64,000 nt of DNA. It comes from VXNE01 sp965116625. GTDB taxonomy: Bacteria > Pseudomonadota > Gammaproteobacteria > Pseudomonadales > Azotimanducaceae. The stretch lies in NCBI GenBank assembly GCA_965116625.1, contig OZ220717.1, forward strand, positions 1,364,001 through 1,428,000. The letters are read 5' to 3'. The stretch's first letter is position 1, and every line of letters begins with the position of its first letter. A program made the translations under genes and the position numbers. The notes beneath the pieces are model-generated. The model was not told the origin of the DNA. It worked only from the letters and a program-made list of their open reading frames with translations, and did not search any database. Shown in pieces: positions 1-8,665 of the stretch.

Positions 1-393
1 GGGCGACGGCGGTGGTCATTCGGCGTTCATACCGTCCTGGAGCAGGGGCAGGGGCTCCGTCATGCAGAGCCAGCCCATCGGGGTGTGCATCGACTGCTGA
101 GGGTCCAGGCTGGCCAAAAGGATCCGGGAGATCACGAGATGATTCCCCCGCCGGAGATGGCCGAATCGGGGGTGCATCGCAGGACAGGCCTGGCGGGCCG
201 ACCACTGATCGCGACCACCGCGCAGGTCTGGGGCCTCCGGGTCGCAACACCAGGTTCGCATTTGCTCCCCTCTTCTCGCTTCACCCGGTGGCTCAGCTGT
301 CAGCCCACTCTTGAGAGGCCCATTCCAGGATTTGTTCTTCCCGTTGACGGATAGCAGTCTTTTACCAACGTCTTTTTTGCCACGTTTTGAACA
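1..393. other. left-edge stretch without a supported gene
   Basis: No reading frame here resembles a family I recognise. The most plausible candidate is on the minus strand, 261 to 16 (81 residues), which has a purine-rich AGGGGAG a few bases before its ATG. Its composition (many Cys, Met, Pro and Arg) gives no domain signature, and it could equally be the degraded end of a gene. The overlapping plus-strand frames look like shadows. I leave it unassigned. Confidence 0.3.
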
Positions 394-528
394 TCAAGCA
401 ACCCTGAGTGCGGACATATTCCAAAGTGCTGCGATGAGGATGGCTACGAGTATCGCGGCCGTGAGGATTGGGACAATTAGCCCATTGGCTCGGGCTTTGA
501 GGAGTACGTTCGACCACCAGTCTCTCAT
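394..528 (-). CDS. 44-residue single-pass membrane protein
   Basis: This minus-strand ORF begins at an ATG preceded by AAGGAG at a good distance. It encodes a short basic/aromatic head (starts MRDWWSNVLLKARANG), one strongly hydrophobic helix of about 20 residues rich in Ile, Leu, Val and Ala, and a short tail ending SALRVA. Charged residues before the helix suggest the N-terminus stays in the cytoplasm. The good ribosome site plus the clean membrane-protein layout argue for a real gene. The family is unknown to me. Its neighbour downstream on the genome map is the UGSC selenoprotein, on the same strand, but the gap between them argues against a tight operon. Confidence 0.55.
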   Translation of the reverse strand: MRDWWSNVLLKARANGLIVPILTAAILVAILIAALWNMSALRVA

Positions 529-707
529 CTGGCTCCTTCCGAAACGGATTGACGAAATAATCCAGTCTATCCCGGTGTCGGGGCCGAAACCTAGCTGGGA
601 GCTTTCAGGAGTAGTGACCCGCTTTTGAGATCTCTAGGGGTTCACAATGGCTGATGGCGCTTTCGACCTCTGGACGAGCGCGTGGACTGGTCGAGGTGCG
701 AATCAGG

Positions 708-1226
708 TCATCCCATCAGAATGTCGACCGCCTGCTCTGACGCGACCGCTGCCCTTTGCCTGATCTCGCCTGCAGTACAACTGCCCAGCGGATGATCGAC
801 GATCACGAAGGGATAGTCGGGAAGGCCCAGCATCCGGGCCATGTTCTTCGCGGTGACCTCGAACGGTGTCGTACAGAGAACGACCGCCCGCTTGCCGGTC
901 TGCTCGAAGGTGATGCCGTCATGCAAACTGCACGTTGAGCAACTGCCTCAGTCGCCGGAGGCGGTGATCAGGTAGTCACACTCCGCCGAGAGCTTATTCA
1001 GCGTATCCGCTGGGGCGGGCGCCCCGGCGCTGCCCTTCGCCACCATGGGCAGGACGTTACCGCCGAAACGGGTCTGCAGCACCGCGGCAGTCTCCTCGAG
1101 CAGGGCACCCGCGTTGAGCTTGGTGTTGGACAGCAGGCCAATCGTCAGCCCGTCCAGGCTGGCGAGCGCCGGCGCCCGCCGGGACTGTCTTGCGGGGGCG
1201 GCAACGGTGGGATCGACCAGCTTCAT
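708..1226 (-). CDS. UGSC-family selenoprotein (in-frame TGA read as selenocysteine)
   Basis: Read through, this is one 172-residue protein. Residues 1-92 end in LITASGD, then comes TGA at 950-948, then GSCSTCSLHDGITFEQ and on to AVDILMG. The resulting U-G-S-C motif is the hallmark of the UGSC family, known from marine metagenomes as selenoprotein or Cys homologue; its function is not established. The start ATG (1226) has AAGGAG six bases upstream. Both halves show the same coding style, the frame does not change, and the codon sits exactly where Sec or Cys is expected, so a nonsense mutation is unlikely. A second GSC (HPLGSC) lies near residue 143. Ordinary gene callers split this locus into two ORFs. 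No selenocysteine machinery (selA, selB, selC, selD) is in this window. Confidence 0.88.
920..934 (-). promoter_or_regulatory. candidate bacterial SECIS hairpin
   Basis: Just downstream of the TGA codon the transcript can form a six-pair stem, CGUGCA with UGCAUG (one G-U pair), closing a GUU loop. The first loop base is G and lies 20 nt after the UGA. Known bacterial SECIS elements recognised by SelB have a short apical loop with G among the first two bases, about 16-37 nt from the UGA. The hairpin lies inside the coding region, as expected in bacteria. Pairing was worked out by eye, not folded. Confidence 0.6.
948..950 (-). other. in-frame TGA codon, predicted selenocysteine (residue 93)
   Basis: The codon sits between LITASGD and GSCSTC in an otherwise uninterrupted frame. 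It provides the U of the UGSC motif, the position occupied by Cys in non-seleno homologues. Confidence 0.85.
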
Positions 1227-1413
1227 CTCTTTCTCCTTGCGTCCTTTTGCGCGATCCAGGCCATGTTACAGCCGGATTTGGACCGGTGGTATGCTGATTT
1301 CGATCGTCGGCAAGGATGACAACCGTCCCGCCATGCTGGCCTCGCCGCCGGGCACGTCAGACGATCGGCGTCGACCGTGACGCGTATCCCGCTTCGCTGC
1401 TTTAAGGACTTTG

Positions 1414-2634
1414 ATGGAGACGCAGGCTGATTCAGTGACCAAAGCCACGCCGCCTCTGGACGGCGTGAAGATCCTCGACTTCTCCCGCATCATCGCGGGT
1501 CCGCTCGCAACCCAGCAGCTTGCCGACCTCGGGGCCACCATCATCAAGATCGAGAACCCCGCGACCGGCGATGACGTGCGCGGCCTCGACGAGAACGGAC
1601 AGCCGGCGCGCAGCCCCTTCTTCATGGGCTTCAACCGCAACAAGAAGAGCGTCGCCATCGACCTCAAGGACCCGGCCGGCCAGCAGATGGCGCTCGACCT
1701 CGCGCGCCAGTGCGATGTCCTGGTGCAGAACTTCCGCCCCGGGGTGATGGACCGGTTCGGACTCGACCACGAACGCGTCATGTCCATCTGTCCGAAGCTC
1801 ATCTACGTGTCGATTTCGGCGTACGGAGAGCACGGGTCCATGAGTGACCGACCCGGCTACGATCCCGTGCTGCAGGCGGAGTCCGGCATGATGGCCATGA
1901 CCGGCGAGCCCGACGGACGGCCGATGCGCACCGCGCTGTCGCTCATCGACACGCTGACCGCGGGACACGCGACCAGCGCCGTATGCGCGGCGTTGATCGC
2001 GCGCGAGAAGACGGGCCGGGGCGACTACCTGGATCTCGCGTTGATGGACACCGCGATCGCCGCACTCGGCAACATGGGCATGGCATGGCTGGGTATGGGT
2101 GTCGTTCCGGAGCGCGTGGGGAACAGGCACATCTATGCCACGCCGAACGGTCTGTTCCGCACGGCGACAGACCCGATCTACATGGCCATCGCCTCCAACC
2201 GCCTGTTCACGCGCTTTTGCGAAAACGTCATCGAACGGCCGGACCTCCCGCGTGACGAGCGGTTCGCCCGGCCTCCCGACCGGCTCAAGAACCGGGAGCT
2301 TCTCTGGGAGATTCTGGAAGGCGAACTGATGAAACACCCGGCCGAACACTGGATTCCACGCATGCGGGACCTGCCGGCCGGCCAGGTTCGCACCGTGGAC
2401 AAGGCGCTGGCCTCGCCGGAGGTCGCCGAACGCGGCATGGTCCGGACACTGGAGGAAGCGGATGGGAACACCATCTCGCTGCTCGCGCCGCCGTTCCGCT
2501 ACCAGAACACCCCGCTCGCGGAGCCGGAGTCACCGCCGTACATCGGCGAGCACACGGACGAGGTCCTCAAGAGTTGGTTGGACATTGGCGAGGCGGAGCT
2601 CAAGGATTTGCACGAGCGTCGCGTGATTCGTTAG
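1414..2634 (+). CDS. CaiB/BaiF class III CoA-transferase
   Basis: The protein (406 aa, a normal length for the family) moves CoA between acids through a mixed-anhydride intermediate in the cytoplasm. It opens with the typical VKILDFSRIIAGPLATQQLA followed by DLGATIIKIE. The likely catalytic Asp is in SLIDTLTAGH, after the GEPDGRP stretch. I chose the ATG at 1414 because AAGGA lies five bases upstream; the in-frame TTG one codon earlier would be too close. It is monocistronic here, flanked by convergent or unrelated genes. The acid substrate cannot be told from the sequence. A second family member lies at 7436-8644. Confidence 0.9.
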   Translation: METQADSVTKATPPLDGVKILDFSRIIAGPLATQQLADLGATIIKIENPATGDDVRGLDENGQPARSPFFMGFNRNKKSVAIDLKDPAGQQMALDLARQCDVLVQNFRPGVMDRFGLDHERVMSICPKLIYVSISAYGEHGSMSDRPGYDPVLQAESGMMAMTGEPDGRPMRTALSLIDTLTAGHATSAVCAALIAREKTGRGDYLDLALMDTAIAALGNMGMAWLGMGVVPERVGNRHIYATPNGLFRTATDPIYMAIASNRLFTRFCENVIERPDLPRDERFARPPDRLKNRELLWEILEGELMKHPAEHWIPRMRDLPAGQVRTVDKALASPEVAERGMVRTLEEADGNTISLLAPPFRYQNTPLAEPESPPYIGEHTDEVLKSWLDIGEAELKDLHERRVIR

Positions 2635-2692
2635 CGAACTTGCCACGTTGCTGACCCATTGCCGGGAATCGTCATTGGGCGGATCTCGTGAT

Positions 2693-4222
2693 CTATCCCT
2701 GTGACCACCGGACGCGCTCCGCGATAAACCGCGCAAAGACTTCAATTTCCTGCTCGACGCTTGCTGCCTCAAGCGCGGAAAGATAGTCGGTCCGGTCTTC
2801 GAGACGGATGACCGTCCACGGATAGCCCCCGGAGGCCAGCATGGCATTCATGACAAAGCGAGCCATGCGTCCGTTGCCGTCAGGATAGGGATGGATGTAG
2901 CCGAACAACCAATGCCCGAGCACGGCGCGTACCGCCGGTTCGGTTTCCTGCTTCAGCAGTTCGAACAGCGTGGGCATGGCATCGCGTACAGCTTGCCAGC
3001 GCGGCGGGACATGACGCGAGCCGCGTAGATAAACAGCGTCGTTGCGATAGCCGGCGAGTGCGGAGGCGGGGATCAGGCCGACCGCCACGGAGGGTTGGAA
3101 CAGCTCGCGATACCAGTCGGAGTGTGCGATCCGGACCAGCGTGCCGGGATCGCCGCCGGCGACGATCTCTGCCACGGTGTCCCGGACAAGTCGAAACGCC
3201 TGCCAGTAGCCGCGCGCGGCGAGCGCGTCGCGGTTCTGCCGGTCGGAATCCCGATTGTCAGGATCCCAGTTGCCAGCGCGGACACGCTCGATCATTTGCG
3301 GCGTCACGCGGTAGCCTTCAATGGACAACGAGTGGTAGGCGTCGCTCCCGTAAATCTCATCGACGTGGCGGAGATAGTCTCCCGGATCCCCGGGTAGGCC
3401 GGGCGCGCTTGGAAATGCCTCGATGACGGACTCTCGCGAACGCTCCCACATGGCCTGAAGGCGCCGGACGATGGGCGCGCTTCTGCGGCTCACGGCGCCG
3501 ACAGCATGCGCCGCATTGAACGGATCGCTCTCGCGCAGATCGTAGCTTGCGGCTTTCATGGTTCGGACAATCTCGTCGGCGGTATCGGCCCGTCCAACTC
3601 GCCGAAAAGCCCCGGCGAGTCGGCCAGCGATGGCGGAATGGCCTCCGTCAAGAAGACGGGCGAGCAAGCTGGAGGCATCGCGATTCTTGGACAGGACAAC
3701 CTGCGCTTCGACCGGGTGCTGGGCGAAGAAGGATTCAGGGACCCTTGTCAGCGCAGCTTCGGGGACGAACAGCCGTAACCCCTCGTGTTCGGTGATGTCG
3801 GCTGCAGGTGGCATCCGCTTTTGCGTGAGGTCATACAACGAGGTGCCGAAGAGCAACTGAACCGAGTTATTCGTGCCCTTTGGCGTATGGATGATGACCT
3901 GCTGTGGGATGACGGTGTTCTCGGCGTGCAGGAGCAGCGACTGGTCGGGGGACAGGCACCAGTCCCGATGGAACCGAGACGCGCAGTAGGCTCCGCAGAA
4001 CTCCCAGAAGGACGCGTACCAGAAGGTCGTATCGCCGGCATCGGTCTCCGGGCTGGAGGAGATGAGCCAACCTTTCATGACCTCCTTCAAGAAGCCGTTC
4101 CGGACCAGGCGCTCGCGATGAACCCGCGTGAACTCCCCGGAGCGGAAGACGTGCCGCCCTTCTTTCTGGAGCCGTTCAAGGAGCGATAGGGATGCGGCGA
4201 GTCTCTCGCCAACGGTAGCCAT
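2693..4222 (-). CDS. Fic/DOC protein with N-terminal winged-helix-like region
   Basis: Fic proteins usually transfer AMP (or another phosphate-containing group) to target proteins. The catalytic motif HPYPDGNGRMARF is at residues 444-456, with the key His and Arg of HPFx(D/E)GNGR intact. Upstream, SLSIEG (298-303) fits the inhibitory motif (S/T)xxxE(G/N), which blocks the ATP site in class II Fic enzymes, so the protein probably inhibits itself. Residues 1 to about 240 form a separate region beginning like the AbiEi-type winged-helix domains often fused to Fic; that part is an inference. The ATG lies ten bases from a four-copy 24-bp repeat array, so the gene probably controls its own promoter. 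It stands alone; no antitoxin gene is adjacent. Confidence 0.88.
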   Translation of the reverse strand: MATVGERLAASLSLLERLQKEGRHVFRSGEFTRVHRERLVRNGFLKEVMKGWLISSSPETDAGDTTFWYASFWEFCGAYCASRFHRDWCLSPDQSLLLHAENTVIPQQVIIHTPKGTNNSVQLLFGTSLYDLTQKRMPPAADITEHEGLRLFVPEAALTRVPESFFAQHPVEAQVVLSKNRDASSLLARLLDGGHSAIAGRLAGAFRRVGRADTADEIVRTMKAASYDLRESDPFNAAHAVGAVSRRSAPIVRRLQAMWERSRESVIEAFPSAPGLPGDPGDYLRHVDEIYGSDAYHSLSIEGYRVTPQMIERVRAGNWDPDNRDSDRQNRDALAARGYWQAFRLVRDTVAEIVAGGDPGTLVRIAHSDWYRELFQPSVAVGLIPASALAGYRNDAVYLRGSRHVPPRWQAVRDAMPTLFELLKQETEPAVRAVLGHWLFGYIHPYPDGNGRMARFVMNAMLASGGYPWTVIRLEDRTDYLSALEAASVEQEIEVFARFIAERVRWSQG

Positions 4223-4231
4223 TGGGACGTT

Positions 4232-4327
4232 GCAAGTAATTTGTGATGTGATGATACAAGTTTTTAATGACGTGACAATACAAGTCTATTGTGACGTGCC
4301 GTTGCGAGTGAATTCTGACGTGCGATC
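4232..4327. repeat. four tandem 24-bp repeats upstream of the Fic gene
   Basis: Four imperfect units begin at 4232, 4256, 4280 and 4304. Each starts (A/G)C(A/G)AGT and carries a core close to TGACGTG at positions 13-19 (the first unit has TGATGTG). The array fills the space between the divergent end of the aldo/keto reductase gene and the Fic start codon. Its position suggests an operator bound cooperatively, perhaps by the winged-helix part of the Fic protein itself. The period is close to but not exactly two helical turns. Confidence 0.75.
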
Positions 4328-4339
4328 AATGCCTACATG

Positions 4340-5095
4340 TCAGCCGAGAATGGCCGCGACGTTCTCTTCGAGATGCGCAAGGTCTGTAGTGCCCACGACG
4401 ATGCTGGATACGCCCGGCTGGTTGGCGACGTAACCTAGCGTTTGCGGCGACGCCCACCCGCTGTCCAGGGGCTTTTTGACCAGAACCCCGCGTCCATGAT
4501 CGCCAGCCTCGCGGACCACGTCGCGCTGGCTGCGGTCTCCGTAGCTCAGTGCCGTCATGATCACGTCGCATTGGGCGAGTGCAGTTCTACCGCCGGCGAT
4601 GGTCTTGTGCGAGAAGCCCACGGCGCGGATCGTTCCCTCACGCTTCAATGTGGTCAGCGTGTCGAGGGCCTCGGCTTGGGAGAGGATCGCCATGTCGCGA
4701 CCGTCGGAGTGCACGAACACTACATCGAGATAGTCCGTGCGCAGGCGTCGCAGCGAAGTCTCGACGCTCTGTCGGATCGCCTGCGCGCTGAAGTCGTAGA
4801 GGGATTCGCCGTCCTCGTGGACCTCGCCCGCCTTGGTGCAGAGCACCCATCGCTGTCGATTGCCCGCCAGCAACGCACCTAGTCGTGCTTCGCTTTCGCC
4901 GTAGGCCGCCGCGGTATCCAGCAGGTTGATGCCCAGGTCCCGGGCGCCATCGACCAGACGGCGCGCCTGACGCAGGCTCGGCAATTCGAACGGAGCCATG
5001 TCGAGCCCGGTGTTGCGGCCGATCTTGACGGTGCCGAGACCTATGAGGGAGACCTCGATGCCGGTCGCGCCCAATGGCCTGCGTGGAAGCGTCAT
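4340..5095 (-). CDS. aldo/keto reductase
   Basis: A 251-residue NADPH-type aldo/keto reductase, a little shorter than the usual 270-320. The catalytic tetrad can be read: Asp and Tyr in LLDTAAAYGESE, Lys in LCTKAG, His in VFVHSDG. The start of the barrel (RPLGATGIEVSLIGLGT) and the C-terminal SSIVVGTTDLAHLEEN are typical. Its ATG overlaps the stop of the upstream FAD oxidoreductase by four bases, so the two are translationally coupled and probably act on the same compound. The physiological substrate is unknown. Confidence 0.9.
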   Translation of the reverse strand: MTLPRRPLGATGIEVSLIGLGTVKIGRNTGLDMAPFELPSLRQARRLVDGARDLGINLLDTAAAYGESEARLGALLAGNRQRWVLCTKAGEVHEDGESLYDFSAQAIRQSVETSLRRLRTDYLDVVFVHSDGRDMAILSQAEALDTLTTLKREGTIRAVGFSHKTIAGGRTALAQCDVIMTALSYGDRSQRDVVREAGDHGRGVLVKKPLDSGWASPQTLGYVANQPGVSSIVVGTTDLAHLEENVAAILG

Positions 5096-6147
5096 GCGAG
5101 CGCTCCCAGCACGCGGTCACCGAGATCGGGTGCAAGGGTGAGCTTGCCGGGCCACACCACGAGGACGTTCTCGTGGGTCTCGACGAACGCACCATCGAGG
5201 CGCCGTCCGTCAGGCTCGGCGCGATCGATCGACAGTGTTTCGAAAACCCGGTTCGACCAGTCGATCCATGGCAGTGCGCGTTGGAGTTCGATCCTGGCGG
5301 CTTCAACCTGCTCCGCATCGCTGCGGTCTACGCCGTCCGACGCGAGAGCACCACCCAGGTAGTGATATCCCGGCAGGGTCGTGACGGTAAGCGCCGGCTC
5401 CGTCCTCAGGTCAGAAACGCAGTGCGCGAAGATAGGCTCTGGATCCTTACTACGGACTAGTACCTGCTTTAAGGGGCGTCGCTGCATGCGCGCCGGAACA
5501 CCCGCGGCGGCAGCGAGGGTTTCGTTGCCCACCCCGGCAGCGAAGATGAACCGTTCCGCTTCGACGCGGATGTTCGCGTTCTCGAAGGCGCGCACCGCTC
5601 CTTGATCCATGACGAATTCTCCGGGTTGGACCTCCATGGGCAGAATCCGGTCTCGTAGTGGTGCCGCGAGATGCTGCACCAGCGCTGCAACGTCGATGAC
5701 GAAGTCGTCGAGGCGGTACATGGTGCCGGTCTGGCCCGCGAAAGGACCTGGATAGTCGGCGGGCGCGAGCCTTGCGACGCGGCTACGCAAAACCCTGCTG
5801 GCGAGAAATCCCGCGAGGCGCGCGCCGAGCGCATCGTGGGACCACAAGTAGTAGCAATCGGAATGCATGCGAACGCCGCGCAGATCGATCTCGCCCTTGC
5901 CCTCGAGGCAGGCGCGCCAACGGCGCGGCATGTCCGAAACCGTTTCAAAGGCGCGGGTCGCGGTACCGCCGAGGGCGTACTTGACGCCGCCGTGAATCAG
6001 CCCCTGGGAAGCCATGGTCTGGGTGCCGCCGATCTTGCCGCGCTCGCAGACCGCGACATCGAAGCCCCGGCCGAGAAGGAGATTGGCGAGCCACAAGCCG
6101 GCGATGCCTGCGCCGACTATGGCGATGTCTGCCTTCACGGTGCGCAT
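5092..6147 (-). CDS. FAD-dependent oxidoreductase (DAO family)
   Basis: The N-terminus IAIVGAGIAGLWLANLLLGR is a dinucleotide-binding fold (GxGxxG) followed by a glutamate (VCERGKIGG), the signature for FAD. The body of 351 residues matches the glycine/D-amino-acid oxidase-like class, which oxidises C-N or C-O bonds. TMASQGLIHGGVKYALGG resembles the FAD-binding loop of glycerol-3-phosphate and 2-hydroxyacid oxidases. It is the middle gene of a three-gene minus-strand operon with a Rieske oxygenase upstream (23-bp gap) and an aldo/keto reductase downstream (4-bp overlap). The substrate is not predictable. Confidence 0.85.
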   Translation of the reverse strand: MRTVKADIAIVGAGIAGLWLANLLLGRGFDVAVCERGKIGGTQTMASQGLIHGGVKYALGGTATRAFETVSDMPRRWRACLEGKGEIDLRGVRMHSDCYYLWSHDALGARLAGFLASRVLRSRVARLAPADYPGPFAGQTGTMYRLDDFVIDVAALVQHLAAPLRDRILPMEVQPGEFVMDQGAVRAFENANIRVEAERFIFAAGVGNETLAAAAGVPARMQRRPLKQVLVRSKDPEPIFAHCVSDLRTEPALTVTTLPGYHYLGGALASDGVDRSDAEQVEAARIELQRALPWIDWSNRVFETLSIDRAEPDGRRLDGAFVETHENVLVVWPGKLTLAPDLGDRVLGALA

Positions 6148-6170
6148 GGTCGGCTATCCCGACGCCCCGG

Positions 6171-7361
6171 TCACGCGGGTTCGAGTTCAAGCAGCGGGCG
6201 GTTGAGGCCGCGCCGGTGGGCATTGTGATAGTGGTGCAGCCCCGGCTCGTTGCGGCCAAAGAGAATGTGCGTCTGCACGCCGGAGGCGGCGTTCGCCTGA
6301 ACCGAGGCCGCGACCCAATAGTCTTCGTTTTCGACAACGTGGTTGAAGGCGGCGAAACGCTCGGCGTAGCCGTCCGGATTCTCTTCGTAGTATTCCCGGA
6401 CATGCGGCGCGACGTAGAAGCTGTGCGCGGTCCGGGATTTCCCGGGATCGTCGCCATCGGGAAACATGCGCAGCACGTCCACGGCGGACGGGTCGACCAG
6501 CAGGATGACGTTCGGGTAGATGAAGTAGACGCTCAGCGTCATTCGCCGAAAGGGCCATTCATCCGCATCGCCCACCTCGTCCAGGATTTCCATGAACCGG
6601 CGCCGCGCGAACACCATCCGGTAGTTCAGCCCGAATATGTCGTGCGTTTGCAGGTTGCCGTGAAACTCGGACGTCAGCGAGTTCCGGTGCAGCACGTCGA
6701 AATGATAGTTCTCGCCGAACGTGTCGATGGCGAGTTTCCAGTTGATGTTGGCGCGGATCACTTGTGAGGCGCCATAAGGGTGTTGAGGCAGGTCCCATTG
6801 CTCCATGTCGCGCGCGAGTCCGCCGAGCTGGCGGGCAACGTCGATTTCCCCTCCCGGAGTCGGCTTGACCCAAAGCATCCCGGCAAACTCCGCGCTTGGC
6901 AGTTCGACGAGTCCGCGACTGGCCTTGTCGACCGTCCCGAACGACGACTCGCGGTTGACGGCGATGAGTTCGCCGGTGTTGTTGTATGTCCACGCGTGAT
7001 AGGGACAGGAAAACCGGGCCTGGTCCCCGCGACCGTCGGCGACCACCTGCATGCCCCGGTGGCGGCAGACATTCGCGAAAGCACGAAGCTCACCATCGCC
7101 GCCACGCGTCATGAGAATGGGTAGGCCCGTCTCGCTATCCGCCCAGTAGCTGCCCGCCTTCGGCAAATCCGACGAAAGGCCCATGAGAAGGGTCGTCTCC
7201 CGAAAGAAGACCCGCTGTTCCTGCACCAGCAGGTCGGGGCAGGTGAAGTCGTCCACGGGACTCCGGACGATACCCCCGGCGTCTACGGTCTCACCGGTCT
7301 CGATGCCGTGCTTGAGGAAGCGAAGCAGCCGCTGTTGTTCCTGGTTGGGCATGACGTCCAC
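6171..7361 (-). CDS. Rieske non-heme iron oxygenase, alpha subunit
   Basis: A Rieske [2Fe-2S] site is seen as CRHRG followed about 17 residues later by SCPYHAW (C-x-H...C-x-x-H). The mononuclear iron site is ENYHFDVLHRNS, with the two-His arrangement of ring-hydroxylating oxygenases. At 396 residues it is of normal alpha-subunit length. I keep the GTG at 7361 because AAGG lies six bases upstream; the ATG three codons later is an alternative. No reductase or ferredoxin gene is next to it, so electrons must come from elsewhere. It leads the operon with the FAD oxidoreductase and aldo/keto reductase, which suggests oxidative breakdown of a ring or a quaternary ammonium compound. Confidence 0.9.
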   Translation of the reverse strand: MDVMPNQEQQRLLRFLKHGIETGETVDAGGIVRSPVDDFTCPDLLVQEQRVFFRETTLLMGLSSDLPKAGSYWADSETGLPILMTRGGDGELRAFANVCRHRGMQVVADGRGDQARFSCPYHAWTYNNTGELIAVNRESSFGTVDKASRGLVELPSAEFAGMLWVKPTPGGEIDVARQLGGLARDMEQWDLPQHPYGASQVIRANINWKLAIDTFGENYHFDVLHRNSLTSEFHGNLQTHDIFGLNYRMVFARRRFMEILDEVGDADEWPFRRMTLSVYFIYPNVILLVDPSAVDVLRMFPDGDDPGKSRTAHSFYVAPHVREYYEENPDGYAERFAAFNHVVENEDYWVAASVQANAASGVQTHILFGRNEPGLHHYHNAHRRGLNRPLLELEPA

Positions 7362-7435
7362 GGTCCGCCTTGACTGCCGCTATCTACCATGCCACTAATT
7401 TTCCAACAACCTTTCGGGAGAACGAGCGCCGTCTT

Positions 7436-8644
7436 ATGGACCAGTATCCCTTTTCCGGCCTCAAGGTGCTGGACGTGGCGACGGTCATTGCCGGCCCTGC
7501 GGCGGCGGTGATGCTGGCGGACTTCGGTGCCGATGTCATCAAGGTCGAGAAACCGGGGTCCGGCGACATCATGCGGCAGGTTGGACGCACCACCACCATG
7601 CCTGGGGCCGACTCCGACTATATGTGGAACCTCGAGGGGCGCAACAAGCGCGGCATCGTCCTCGACCTGAAGCAGGAAGAGGGCATGGAGGTGCTGCGCA
7701 AGCTCATCGCCGGTTGCGATGTCTACATCACCAACATGGCCTTCAGATCGCGCGAATCCCTGGGGCTGACGTATGAAGACCTGTGTCCGCTCAACCCGAG
7801 GATGATCTACGCGTCGTTGTCGGCCTATGGCGAGAATGGCCCGGAAAGAGAGGGTCTGGGTTACGACATGGTCGCCTACTGGGCGCGCAGCGGCCTGATG
7901 GATCTCATGCACCAGCCTGGTGAGCGGCCGTCGGAGGGTTTGCCGGGCATGGGCGATCACCCCACGGGCATCGCGCTGTACGCGAGCATCGTCACCGCGC
8001 TCCTGCATCGCGAGCGCACGGGTGAAGGCAGCATGGTGCACACTTCGCTGCTCGCCAATGGTTTGTGGTCGGTCTCCGCGATCCCGCAGGGCATCATGTC
8101 GGGGGCGGACATCGGTGAGTACCGCGAGAGAAGGCGCGCGCCACGCCCGCTGGGACGCGTGTACCGATGCGCGGACGGTCGCTGGCTGCAGTTCAACATG
8201 GTCCGCACGGAAGAACTGCTGTTCCTCATGTTTGACGCCATGGACGCCTCGCACATGCTCTTCGACGAGCGCTTCGCCACCGACCAGGGGAGGACCGAGA
8301 ACAGGGAGGCGTTCGTCGACCTGATCGTGGGGATCATCAAGCAACGGGATTCGGACGAGTGGATGGCACGGTTCGAGGCGGCCCAGGTGCCGGCCAGGAG
8401 GGTGGGCATCGTCGAGGAGCACGCAGACGATCCCCAGTTGTGGGATAACGGCATGATCGTCCCGGCGGAGGACGACGGGTTCGAGGTGCCTTCGGTGGTG
8501 AGACCTCCGATCAACATCGCGGACGTTCCCAAGGTGGAGCCGAAGCACCCGCCGAAACTTGGCGAGCACTCGGCGGAGATCCTGCGGGAACTCGGCTACG
8601 ACGCGGCGTCGATCGATGCCATGCGGGAACGCGGCGTGATCTGA
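7436..8644 (+). CDS. CaiB/BaiF class III CoA-transferase
   Basis: This is the second family III CoA-transferase of the window: FSGLKVLDVATVIAGPAAAV, LADFGADVIKVEKPGSGD and the C-terminal PKLGEHSAEILRELGYD are all typical. The frame is open 22 codons further up, but the family start matches the ATG at 7436 (about 402 residues). It is divergent from the Rieske operon and lies 21 bp before a sulfatase with a strong ribosome site, so CoA-transferase and sulfatase form an operon. One reading is desulfation followed by CoA activation of the freed acid; that is inference. Confidence 0.88.
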   Translation: MDQYPFSGLKVLDVATVIAGPAAAVMLADFGADVIKVEKPGSGDIMRQVGRTTTMPGADSDYMWNLEGRNKRGIVLDLKQEEGMEVLRKLIAGCDVYITNMAFRSRESLGLTYEDLCPLNPRMIYASLSAYGENGPEREGLGYDMVAYWARSGLMDLMHQPGERPSEGLPGMGDHPTGIALYASIVTALLHRERTGEGSMVHTSLLANGLWSVSAIPQGIMSGADIGEYRERRRAPRPLGRVYRCADGRWLQFNMVRTEELLFLMFDAMDASHMLFDERFATDQGRTENREAFVDLIVGIIKQRDSDEWMARFEAAQVPARRVGIVEEHADDPQLWDNGMIVPAEDDGFEVPSVVRPPINIADVPKVEPKHPPKLGEHSAEILRELGYDAASIDAMRERGVI

Positions 8645-8665
8645 CCGGTTGCGACAAGGAGCACC

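Noticed and set aside
708..1226. nonsense mutation or pseudogene at the TGA
   Set aside because: The TGA falls exactly on the family's U/C position, the frame is intact on both sides and a SECIS-like hairpin follows.
4232..4327. CRISPR array
   Set aside because: Repeats are directly adjacent without spacers and vary in sequence; no cas genes nearby.
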